A program made the position numbers and the translations under genes. Below are positions 14,227-21,303 of a DNA stretch of 21,628 nt, piece by piece. The stretch's first letter is position 1, and every line of letters begins with the position of its first letter. The notes below the pieces were generated by a model that did no database searches, was not told the origin of the DNA, and saw only the letters and a program-made list of their open reading frames with translations. Where the stretch lies: NCBI GenBank assembly GCA_964507825.1, contig CAZDQM010000010.1, positions 1 through 21,628 of the forward strand, given 5' to 3'. Source of the DNA: JAWVZS01 sp964507825 (GTDB taxonomy: Archaea; Thermoproteota; Nitrososphaeria; Nitrososphaerales; Nitrosopumilaceae).

Positions 14227-14880
14227 ATGTATAGCGGCGAACTCGAGGTTCAAGCTAAAAGAAAGGCAATCGCGGTTCTTCAGGACGAGATCAATAGGAT
14301 CCTAAACGCCGCAAGGGAGCTTGCGACATTGCCCGGTCTGATGGTTGCAAGAGACAAGGCCGGTGTAAAAAACGCGCTAGAACAGATTTCCAGCATCGAA
14401 GACGAGGTAGAGACGTTACGCCGAAAGATCACAAGGGAGGTTGCCGATGTCGGCGGGTTGATCATGAACAGGGAGAACCTGCTAAACACCGCATATACAA
14501 TGGATGAGATTGCAGGATACATTACCGGAATCTCGTTCAAGCTGTCAAACGTCAAGGCATCCACGTTAAAGAATTCAAAGCTCGACAAGGAGGTTGCAAG
14601 GCTGATTGAACTAGTAGTAGACGAGATATACAAGCTAAACGAGATCATCAGGAACCTGAACAGTAATTCGGCAAGCTCCATCGAGTTAGCCCAAGAGACC
14701 CAAAAGATCGAAAGGGAGATCGACATAAAGTACAGGCAGGCTACACTCAAGCTGCTAGGCGGCGTTTCAAACACAAAGGAGCTGCTTTTGATGAAGGATG
14801 TCATAGAGGGGATCGAGGAGATGGCAGACAAGTGCCAAAGGGTATCGGACTCGTTTATCCTGCTTGCCCTGAGCCTGTGA
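14227..14880 (+). CDS. DUF47/PhoU-like protein
   Basis: 217 residues, almost entirely alpha-helical with coiled-coil-like heptads (for example VKNALEQISSIEDEVETLRRKI and IELAQETQKIEREIDIKYRQAT) and the C-terminal signature IEGIEEMADKCQRVSDSFILLAL, typical of DUF47 proteins related to PhoU. Family members often lie beside a PiT-type phosphate permease and are thought to modulate phosphate uptake; no permease is present here, so the link to phosphate rests on the family alone. Leaderless start is likely: TTTAATTATA (14193-14202) lies about 28 nt before ATG 14227. Separate promoter from lig. Confidence 0.85.
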   Translation: MYSGELEVQAKRKAIAVLQDEINRILNAARELATLPGLMVARDKAGVKNALEQISSIEDEVETLRRKITREVADVGGLIMNRENLLNTAYTMDEIAGYITGISFKLSNVKASTLKNSKLDKEVARLIELVVDEIYKLNEIIRNLNSNSASSIELAQETQKIEREIDIKYRQATLKLLGGVSNTKELLLMKDVIEGIEEMADKCQRVSDSFILLALSL

Positions 14881-14992
14881 GGAGTCAGGAACAGCATATA
14901 CTGTATTCCACCCGGATCATAGATGCAAGACCGGCACGAATCAAATCATGTTCTAGGGTTACCAAAATATAGTTCTCAGTTAACGGACTCTT

Positions 14993-15526
14993 GTGAAGGG
15001 AGAACTAGTCGGCAATAGAATTATCATATGGAGTTCAAGTGACTCGCAAAAGCTGTTTGCAGGCGGATACTATGGAAAACCAATCGGAGTTTCCAAACCA
15101 AAGCCCGACGAGATTGATGCGCCGCTGATATTAGATCTGATTGAAGGGTATTACCTGATGGATGCGGGACGGTTAAAGATTACATGTGCCAAGACACGAG
15201 TCCCGATTGCAAAGATGCGCCGCATTTGCACAGAAGAGTATCATGACTTTGACAGAAAGTATCAGGTGTATAGAAGTTTCAGGGATAGAGGTTATATCGT
15301 AAACCCCGGGATAAAATTCGGCTGCGATTTTGCAGTGTATGAAAGAGGTCCGGGAATAGATCATGCGCCTTATCTGGTCCAAGTATACAATCCGAGGGAG
15401 TCAATATCGGCCACCAAGGTGGTGCTAGCAGGAAGGCTGGCCACAACCGTCAGAAAGCAGTTCATCCTAGCGGTTCCTAGGTCTAGGAACGTGGACCTGC
15501 TAGCTCTTGACTGGTGGAAGGCCTAA
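14993..15526 (+). CDS. endA: tRNA splicing endonuclease
   Basis: Cleaves introns from pre-tRNA at the bulge-helix-bulge. The 177-residue length matches homotetrameric/EndA-type subunits. The catalytic triad appears as Y116 (FAVYERGPG), H124 (GIDHAPYLV) and K155 (TTVRKQFILA), and the sequence RDRGYIVNPGIKFGCDF precedes it as in all members. GTG 14993 is the start: AAAATATA (14964-14971) lies about 25 nt upstream, and the frame has no ATG before the conserved body. Its TAA stop overlaps the stop of the convergent 15523-15900 gene by four bases. Given bulge-helix-bulge cleavage, it is also expected to process the pre-16S and pre-23S rRNA (established for other archaea). Confidence 0.95.
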   Translation: MKGELVGNRIIIWSSSDSQKLFAGGYYGKPIGVSKPKPDEIDAPLILDLIEGYYLMDAGRLKITCAKTRVPIAKMRRICTEEYHDFDRKYQVYRSFRDRGYIVNPGIKFGCDFAVYERGPGIDHAPYLVQVYNPRESISATKVVLAGRLATTVRKQFILAVPRSRNVDLLALDWWKA

Positions 15527-15900
15527 AGGTTTTTGACGTGGCCAGCAATCCGATCATAAATTTCAAACATTTCCTTAGAGATTCCAAGGTCGTGCCTGTT
15601 CTGCCATTTGCTGTAAATACGGACCGCGTTTTCCGTTGGTTCCACAGTGATGCTCGCGTCTCGTACCGGCCGTTTTGAGATCATTTCACCAAGTATAGTA
15701 TCATCGTTTAGAATCGTGGCAAGACTGCCGCCGTCCCAGCGTGCAGAAACAACCTCCTTGGCACCAAAGCGGCCGCGCGTCTCAAGTATGGTCCGGGCCA
15801 CATAGTCTGGCGCGTTGAAGCTGATGTCTTTTCGGACAATAAAGTGCGCTTGAAACCTGTCCAATGCGCCCCATGGAAGTGGATTTGGATCCTGCATCAT
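15523..15900 (-). CDS. Unknown protein, second gene of a coupled pair (125 aa)
   Basis: Reads MMQDPNPLPWGALDRFQAHF at the N-terminus; no signal peptide, membrane segment or known motif. The middle looks beta-rich (ETRGRFGAKEVVSARWDGGSLATILND) and the last about 30 residues form a likely helix (GISKEMFEIYDRIAGHVKN). ATG 15900 lies one base after the TGA stop of the upstream gene (15902-15904), a spacing typical of translational coupling, so the two products probably act together or are kept in fixed ratio. The 3' end overlaps the tRNA endonuclease gene by four bases, tail to tail. No family recognised; it looks like a lineage-specific archaeal gene. Confidence 0.75.
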   Translation of the reverse strand: MMQDPNPLPWGALDRFQAHFIVRKDISFNAPDYVARTILETRGRFGAKEVVSARWDGGSLATILNDDTILGEMISKRPVRDASITVEPTENAVRIYSKWQNRHDLGISKEMFEIYDRIAGHVKNL

Positions 15901-15901
15901 C

Positions 15902-16138
15902 TCAGCCCTTTTGAATTATTTGTACAGCGTCAATGTTGGTATCAGAGACGTCGATGCACCCCTTGTTGGTAATCATCCTAGGGGATTGGGAAAAGTATCT
16001 GCTGTAATAATCTCCCCTTTCCACGTCGTCCGTGCCGATCTCCTTTGCAGTCGAGTTAACACCGATCTCCCTCAAGAGATCCGAATAGACCTCAGGGATC
16101 GACTGTAGATCAAACGTGTCTGGTTCGGAATCATGCAT
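15902..16138 (-). CDS. Unknown acidic protein, first gene of a coupled pair (78 aa)
   Basis: 78 residues starting MHDSEPDTFDLQSIPEVYSD; acidic, soluble, without recognisable domain. One amphipathic helix is likely near the N-terminus (IPEVYSDLLREIG). ATG 16138 is supported by the minus-strand TATA element GTTTATTT (16161-16168) about 27 nt upstream. The stop TGA is followed after one base by the ATG of the next gene. Function unknown; the pairing is the main clue. The opposite strand has short frames that look like shadows. Confidence 0.72.
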   Translation of the reverse strand: MHDSEPDTFDLQSIPEVYSDLLREIGVNSTAKEIGTDDVERGDYYSRYFSQSPRMITNKGCIDVSDTNIDAVQIIQKG

Positions 16139-16267
16139 GACCTTTAGTGATTACGCCCACAAATAAACATATCAGCAATTCCGGCGCAATATAGTCGCGG
16201 TTCTTGTGCGCATGAATCAAGTCACCCATGCCCAAAGATTCCTACCGACGTTGAATTCAGATGTAGG

Positions 16268-16316
16268 AATTTTGCAATCCAAAATCAATCCAAATAAATA
16301 TCGAGGCAATTTTGCA
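16268..16316 (+). promoter_or_regulatory. Promoter of the double-SDR gene with two sets of direct repeats
   Basis: AAATAAATA at 16292-16300 is the probable TATA box, about 30 nt from ATG 16326. AATTTTGCA occurs twice, at 16268-16276 and 16308-16316, 40 bp apart, flanking the TATA box on both sides. CAATCCAAA occurs twice at 16275-16283 and 16286-16294, 11 bp apart (about one helical turn), directly upstream of or touching the TATA box. Repeats are seen; binding of a regulator is inferred. Confidence 0.5.
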
Positions 16317-16325
16317 TGTTTATCA

Positions 16326-18095
16326 ATGGCAAAATTTCAAGGAAAGCTTGCACTAATCACAGGTAGCGGGACAGGAATAGGCAGGACCGTAGCAAAAAGG
16401 TTTGTCGAGGAGGGAGCCAGTGTGATTATAATGGGAAGAAGAAAAGAGCCGCTGGTCCAGACCGCACAAATGTTAGAAAATATAATCAAAGAGATGCAAA
16501 GTGGTGCGACCGTCAGAATCTTTGACGGCGCGGATGTAAGCGACGAGGCAGGGATAAACGGCGTGTTTGACGCGCTAAAAGACGATGGTGCCACCGTGGA
16601 TTACATTGTCAACAATGCCGGAGTTTCAGGCCCCGTAACATGCTTTGCAAATTCCCCACTAGATGAGTTCAAGAGTACGGTAGATATTCACCTGACGGGC
16701 ACGTTTTGGACATCGGTTCAGGGCCTCAGGGTAATGAAAGAGGGTGGAAAAATAATCACAATTTCAACATTCTTTACGGAGGAGAGGCCACTTGAGCAAC
16801 GACCATACAGGTTCAGAAGTCCTTATACCGCGTCACAGGGTGCAAAAAACAGGCTTGCAGAGGCAATGTCATGGGAGCTTACAGACAGGGGAATAATATC
16901 CATTGCAACAAACCCCGGCCCGGTCCACTCAGACAGGATCTACAAGACAGTATATCCAAAGGCCGCGTCCGAATTTATGAGGGTAAGCGGGTTTGAGGAT
17001 CTGTCCCCGGCAGATATCGAGGAGGTAAGGGATGACCTGCTAGACTGCATAGAGGCCGACGGCATTAATACTGATGGTATTGCCAAGGTGGCAGAAAAGC
17101 TTGCCCGCGGGAGAGATGTCGCAGGGCTGACTAAAACATACACAAGATTGTTAGAACAGATTCAAAAGCTTGCAGGAAAGATTCAAAGCAACACATCACA
17201 CATGATTGCAGATAAAGAGTTTCTCAAGCAAGACGAGGTTGCAGAAACGGTACTCGGCTTGTGTGATGACAAAGTGGCACGGATCATAAACGGAAAGGTG
17301 ATTCCAGGCGACAGGGTCTTTTATCCCGTAAAGGCGCATGTTGGAAACGCCGCTCCGGGCGTCCACAAGGCAGATTATACAGGAAGGACCGTGGCATTAA
17401 CCATCGACGCGACAGACGAGTCCGACGCCGCAAGGGCGGTGCACCTAGCGGCACACGTCGAAGAGAATGGAGGCAAGGTGGCATGTTTTATTTCCAAAAA
17501 TATGCCGCAAAAATTACAGGAGGTCATCGCCAAACGATTCCATTCACACGTAATCGACATAACCGATCCAAGAGAGATTGCAAGGTGGCTAAACACAGCC
17601 GGAACCAACCTAGGCAGTATACTAGCTATTGTACACATCACTGGAGGCCTACCAGAGGTTGCAAAACTTACAGAGTTGACAAGGAGGCAGTGGGACGATC
17701 TAGTTGCCAAGTTTATCATCACACCTGCCACGGTTTCACAACAGGCGCTAGAATATTTCGTCCCGGGAGGCAGTAGCGATCCCAGAAAGTTCAAGGATGC
17801 CGCAGGTTCCATACTAATAATAGGCCCCGATCTACCGATTGGAAGAAAGATTCCGGGTGTCAAAAGAATGCAGGTCGAAGTATTCCGCGGAGCACTAAGG
17901 CCGTTTACCACCACAGTCAATCAGGAGTTAAGCGACGTTTTAAAGTCAGGTGCAAGAATATTTACGGTCCTGCCAGGTTCCGTCACGGGCGCAGAGCCAG
18001 ACAACGACAAGATTGCAAGTGCGCTAGACTTTGCAGTATCGCCGGGGGCGCGCAGTTCATCAGAAGTAATATTCTGCACAGACGAGATTCGATAG
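16326..18095 (+). CDS. Double short-chain dehydrogenase/reductase (SDR) protein, malonate-semialdehyde-reductase-like
   Basis: 589 residues with two SDR-like halves. The N-terminal SDR has ITGSGTGIG (11-19, NAD(P)-binding), IVNNAGVSGP (94-103), ITISTFF (144-150, S147) and SPYTASQGAK (165-174, Y167). The usual YxxxK lysine is Q171 and the usual active-site asparagine position reads H122, so two of the four tetrad residues differ. The C-terminal half (about 350-589) starts GRTVALTIDATDES and keeps a Rossmann-like pattern without an active site. From memory, the N-terminal half of Chloroflexus malonyl-CoA reductase has the same length and lay-out (GxxGxIG, NNAG, INVSTIF, GPIESDRI); here NPGPVHSDRI corresponds. 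That half reduces malonate semialdehyde to 3-hydroxypropionate. Activity here is inferred and uncertain. ATG 16326 is chosen over an ATG at 16206 because the SDR domain starts there and the TATA box fits. Followed after 9 bp by a hotdog gene. Confidence 0.8.
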   Translation: MAKFQGKLALITGSGTGIGRTVAKRFVEEGASVIIMGRRKEPLVQTAQMLENIIKEMQSGATVRIFDGADVSDEAGINGVFDALKDDGATVDYIVNNAGVSGPVTCFANSPLDEFKSTVDIHLTGTFWTSVQGLRVMKEGGKIITISTFFTEERPLEQRPYRFRSPYTASQGAKNRLAEAMSWELTDRGIISIATNPGPVHSDRIYKTVYPKAASEFMRVSGFEDLSPADIEEVRDDLLDCIEADGINTDGIAKVAEKLARGRDVAGLTKTYTRLLEQIQKLAGKIQSNTSHMIADKEFLKQDEVAETVLGLCDDKVARIINGKVIPGDRVFYPVKAHVGNAAPGVHKADYTGRTVALTIDATDESDAARAVHLAAHVEENGGKVACFISKNMPQKLQEVIAKRFHSHVIDITDPREIARWLNTAGTNLGSILAIVHITGGLPEVAKLTELTRRQWDDLVAKFIITPATVSQQALEYFVPGGSSDPRKFKDAAGSILIIGPDLPIGRKIPGVKRMQVEVFRGALRPFTTTVNQELSDVLKSGARIFTVLPGSVTGAEPDNDKIASALDFAVSPGARSSSEVIFCTDEIR

Positions 18096-18104
18096 GCAGT
18101 TTCG

Positions 18105-18557
18105 ATGAAAAGGTTCGATGAGTTCAGGGTCGGCGACGAGTTTCAATCCACGTGTAGTATATCGGAGGCGGAGCTAGAGTCATACTTGAACTTTGCAAGA
18201 ATCAAGAATGCATTTTTGAATGATGGTTCAAAGAATAGTCGTAAGATTGTATCAGGCAGGGCGGCCATGGCTAGGATGGAAGGCGAGTTTACAAGACTGA
18301 GCCAGATTCACGGGAATGAAATCATATTGATTGGAAGTGACGGGGACTCGGAGTGGGGAAACCGCAGTACGCGATTCATCAAGACGCTTTATACTGACGA
18401 TGTTTTGGACATCAGGTTCACAATATCAGGAAAGGAGGATATCGACGACAATTATGGAAGACTTGTTGTTGATTACAAGGGAGCCGATCAGGATGGAAAT
18501 GCGGTCATAGTTTCAAGAAAAAACATCTATAGAGTCAAAAAGGTGTCTCGTACCTAA
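18105..18557 (+). CDS. MaoC/hotdog-fold protein
   Basis: 150 residues starting MKRFDEFRVGDEFQSTC, the usual opening of MaoC-like hydratases (F-x-x-x-x-V-G-D). A central hydrophobic helix region IVSGRAAMARMEGEFTRL and strands ending KNIYRVKK follow the hotdog order. The Asp-x4-His catalytic pair of (R)-hydratases, normally in D-x-N-P-x-H, is not seen; the segment reads NFARIKNAFLNDGSKNSR. It may therefore be a non-catalytic or differently active member, acting as a thioester-binding partner. Only 9 bp separate it from the SDR stop, so one mRNA is likely and the two probably handle the same CoA or related intermediate. The TAA stop overlaps the TauE/SafE gene by four bases, tail to tail. Family call moderate. 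Confidence 0.7.
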   Translation: MKRFDEFRVGDEFQSTCSISEAELESYLNFARIKNAFLNDGSKNSRKIVSGRAAMARMEGEFTRLSQIHGNEIILIGSDGDSEWGNRSTRFIKTLYTDDVLDIRFTISGKEDIDDNYGRLVVDYKGADQDGNAVIVSRKNIYRVKKVSRT

Positions 18558-19324
18558 AACGCGGACTCTATAGAGTCCAGAATCATTCTTGCCGCCGCAA
18601 CAAACAGGGCCGCCGAGACCATGATCTGCAGATAACGCTCTCTGATCCCTACGGAGAGCCGCGCCCCGGCCATACCTCCAATGAACGCACCAGCTGCCAA
18701 GTATAGCGACTGCACAAAGTCAGGATGACCCAGTGCAGAATGTGCAACAAGTCCAGAAAATGATGCGAAAATCAGGACGAGTTGCGACGTTGGGGCGGCG
18801 CGTCTGATTTTCATTCCCATAGCAACTACCATCAACGGCACGAATACTATGCCGCCGCCGATGCCAAAAAAGCTGGATATCACACCTGCAAAGAAACTGA
18901 CTCCCACCACCAATGCAAGCATCGCCCGCACCTGTGTTTTCGCCCCGTCCTGCATGTTTTTGCGTGCAAATATGTATACCCCGGATGCCGCTAGGACGAT
19001 TGCAAAGAGGATTTTGAAGATGTCAGGTGTCACATTCGAGGAGAACAGCGCCCCTAGGACAGTTCCCGGAATGCTCAAGAGGCCCAGCTTTAATCCGGTC
19101 GAATAGTCAATGCGCCCTTGTCGTGAATAGGATATTGTTGATGCAATCGCGTTGCTAAATGTTGCAAACAGGCTGTTGCCTGCAACTGCCGTGGGCGGAA
19201 ATCCTAGAAATGTCAGGACTGGTACCGTGACTATGCCGCCTCCTAGTCCAATCATCGAACCCAGGATACCAGCTACTATACCCAGTGGAAAAAGCCAGAG
19301 ATCTTCAAGCATGCCAACCAACAT
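18554..19324 (-). CDS. TauE/SafE-family membrane transporter
   Basis: 256 residues, very hydrophobic, with about eight membrane segments and the two repeated family motifs: GSMIGLGGGIVTVPVLTFLG (22-41) in the first half and SFFGIGGGIVFVPLMVVAMG (about 150-169) in the second. The family (DUF81) exports sulfite or organosulfur compounds, or anions generally; the substrate is not readable here. ATG 19324 gives MLVGMLEDLW. TGTAAAATAG (minus strand, around 19340) is only about 16 nt from ATG 19324 but about 28 nt from ATG 19312, so translation may begin at the fifth residue (MLEDLWLF). Overlaps the hotdog gene by four bases at its 3' end. Confidence 0.92.
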   Translation of the reverse strand: MLVGMLEDLWLFPLGIVAGILGSMIGLGGGIVTVPVLTFLGFPPTAVAGNSLFATFSNAIASTISYSRQGRIDYSTGLKLGLLSIPGTVLGALFSSNVTPDIFKILFAIVLAASGVYIFARKNMQDGAKTQVRAMLALVVGVSFFAGVISSFFGIGGGIVFVPLMVVAMGMKIRRAAPTSQLVLIFASFSGLVAHSALGHPDFVQSLYLAAGAFIGGMAGARLSVGIRERYLQIMVSAALFVAAARMILDSIESAF

Positions 19325-19350
19325 GCGTCAGTCTATTTTACATGTTTGAT

Positions 19351-19977
19351 TTATCCGGCAATGAACAGCTTCCAGACATGAGCGCCCTCGATCGCGGTGG
19401 CCTCAATTTGCAGGTTCAGGCCGTTTAGCGTCAGCACGGACGACTTGGTGGTTGTCTGGTGCGTGGCCTGCTGGTGAAAGTCTCCAAGTGCGACGACCCA
19501 TGCATGTACGGAGGACAGTCCACCGGGGGATTCTGCCTCCCAACACTCACAAACGGTATTGTCGATTACCACGTCAAAGATTGCCGCCACCTCATCGACA
19601 TCATCAAGAGATGCCTCGAGAACTACCATGACTAACCGGGGGTTTTCAGGTGTGCCCACCATATGTACATTGCCTAGGAAATGACCCTGTTCGTTGGACA
19701 ACTCTGTAGACGTACAGTACTCTATCTGGGATTGCTTGACCGGATCATCAAAGAACGTGCAATATTTTTGAATCGCAGATGCTTTTGAGAGCCGAAGTGG
19801 TGAGGATACCATGACGCCATCATCAGCTAGCGCATCCTTTAGCTGATCATTCATGGAATAGGAAAAGTCAAGTATCGGAAAGTCGGGTTTTGATGAGTCA
19901 GACAAATATGCAAACGCGCCTGCCAAAATGGCAATACCCGCTACAATTACTAAAAAAATCAATAACCGCGCATTCAT
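19351..19977 (-). CDS. Membrane-anchored extracytoplasmic protein of unknown function (208 aa)
   Basis: N-terminal membrane helix LLIFLVIVAGIAILAGAFAY (5-24) directly after MNAR, then a soluble region of about 180 residues, so it is probably anchored and exposed outside. Cysteines occur in KYCTFF, EYCTST and TVCECWEA and may form disulfides. Segments such as NPRLVMVVLEASLDDVDEVA and SSVHAWVVALGDF suggest an alpha/beta domain; no family is recognised. The reading frame extends to 20118, but ATG 19977 is preferred because the anchor begins there and the minus-strand TATA element (CCTTATCAATCATATG, 19993-20008) lies about 26 nt upstream; in-frame ATGs at 19986 and 19995 are alternatives. Same orientation as TauE/SafE, 27 bp apart. 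Confidence 0.75.
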   Translation of the reverse strand: MNARLLIFLVIVAGIAILAGAFAYLSDSSKPDFPILDFSYSMNDQLKDALADDGVMVSSPLRLSKASAIQKYCTFFDDPVKQSQIEYCTSTELSNEQGHFLGNVHMVGTPENPRLVMVVLEASLDDVDEVAAIFDVVIDNTVCECWEAESPGGLSSVHAWVVALGDFHQQATHQTTTKSSVLTLNGLNLQIEATAIEGAHVWKLFIAG

Positions 19978-20397
19978 AGTGTGCATGCTGACCATATGAT
20001 TGATAAGGTTTTGCAGGTCCAGTATTCTCAAATTACTAAATGAATGGATGATTGTAAACCCGAGCGCAGAACCAGAAAAAACAAGAGTGTGACTGTATCG
20101 TGTGCTGGCGGACTGCAATGTGCAGTACCAGACGCGTAAACGATAGAGCAGCTGTTAACGTGGCTTTGAGATCATTTTGGTACAGGTTCAAGATATAATC
20201 AAAAATAGTGCAAAAATCTAGGCATGATGTTAACCGTTGCGAAAATTATTTGAATGTACAAGATTGCGCACAATTTTTTGTTTTGGTGATTTAATCACAT
20301 AACATGGTGTAGTGATTTTTAGACTTTGTTATTTAGGCAAATTTTCCTGTCGATTACGCATAAGCTCTTATATCTAGTGTTGTACAAGGCACCCAAT
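19978..20397. other. 420-bp AT-rich intergenic region
   Basis: No convincing gene. The left part holds the promoter of the minus-strand membrane-anchored gene (TATA near 19993-20008). The right end holds CTTATATC (20367-20374), the TATA box of the glycosyltransferase gene. In between are T- and A-rich stretches, a palindrome GTGATT-T-AATCAC (20286-20298) and a TTTTTTGTTTT run (20274-20284). I see no tRNA-like fold. A small RNA gene cannot be excluded. Confidence 0.6.
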
Positions 20398-21303
20398 ATG
20401 CCACCACACAAGTGGTCAGTAGTAATACCATGCAGAGATACGGCTTGGGACAGATCGTGTGTGGCGCAGTCGTTGCCATCGGTAAAAAAATTGAACAGTG
20501 ACGAGGTCATAGTGGGCGTGGATCATCCCGCGGATCCGTCATTCTTGAAAATTCTCACCAAACTTGATCCCGACATCCGAATAGTGCAAGTCGAGCGCCA
20601 CGATACTTGGAATCTGCATCCAGCCCACGTGATCTACAACTGTTTCATGGCCGCATCTCATGATCGCATACTGCAACTTAATGCCGATACAGTAGCCCTG
20701 CCTAGTGTCATGGACGGATTACAGATAGTTGGGCCGAGCCACCCGCTAGTGTCGACCTTGGAAAAGTTGACGGTGGACAAACCCGTCAAGTTACTGCGCC
20801 AAATAGCCTCAAGAATCTACCACATAAAGCAGAATCCACCCCCTTCTGGAACCTATTGGATATACCGTCCCAAAATAATCACACCCAGTGTAGCCGATAA
20901 AATGCGTGCCATCCACAACGGTTTTGATACCGTCTTGGTAGAAGCTGCTGGCGACGACATCATAACCTTAAGATCATACGGTAGCCGGGTTCTAGGAGAT
21001 ACTCAGCACGATATACCATGGCGACAGGCGCAAAACGGCATTTGGTTACGCGGACATTATGGCCGGCGTCCGAGGTATTTAGCCAAAGCAATGCTAGTGT
21101 CCGCCATAATGATTCGTCCATGGCTGGCTTGGGGATGGATATGGGCCGATCGTCACCAATCACACATTGCGGTACAAAAAGCCGCCAAGCTGAATTTTAA
21201 CCAATATGCCATGCTTGGCTCGTCCCTGATTTCAGAAATACGTGACTGGGACGATAAGGACACTGTTGGATTCTCCAGGTCTGAATCCAACGGATCAAAC
21301 TGA
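20398..21303 (+). CDS. Glycosyltransferase-like protein (GT2/GT-A-type)
   Basis: 301 residues starting MPPHKWSVVIPCRDTAWDRS, the nucleotide-sugar-binding strand-turn typical of family 2 glycosyltransferases (VVIPxR). LQLNADTVALPSV (93-105) occupies the place of the metal-binding DxD segment, with a single aspartate (NADT). A basic C-terminal half with YGRRPRYLAK and an aromatic helix (IRPWLAWGWIWADRHQ) could sit at a membrane. The family transfers sugars to lipids, proteins or polysaccharides; the acceptor is unknown. ATG 20398 follows the TATA box CTTATATC (20367-20374) by about 27 nt; a longer in-frame TTG start at 20326 lies upstream of that box and is rejected. A cell-surface glycan role would fit an accessory locus next to a transposase remnant, but this is inference. 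Confidence 0.7.
   Translation: MPPHKWSVVIPCRDTAWDRSCVAQSLPSVKKLNSDEVIVGVDHPADPSFLKILTKLDPDIRIVQVERHDTWNLHPAHVIYNCFMAASHDRILQLNADTVALPSVMDGLQIVGPSHPLVSTLEKLTVDKPVKLLRQIASRIYHIKQNPPPSGTYWIYRPKIITPSVADKMRAIHNGFDTVLVEAAGDDIITLRSYGSRVLGDTQHDIPWRQAQNGIWLRGHYGRRPRYLAKAMLVSAIMIRPWLAWGWIWADRHQSHIAVQKAAKLNFNQYAMLGSSLISEIRDWDDKDTVGFSRSESNGSN

Noticed and set aside
16206..16325. 40-residue N-terminal extension of the SDR protein
   Set aside because: It contains the TATA box and promoter repeats and has no SDR features; ATG 16326 begins the domain.
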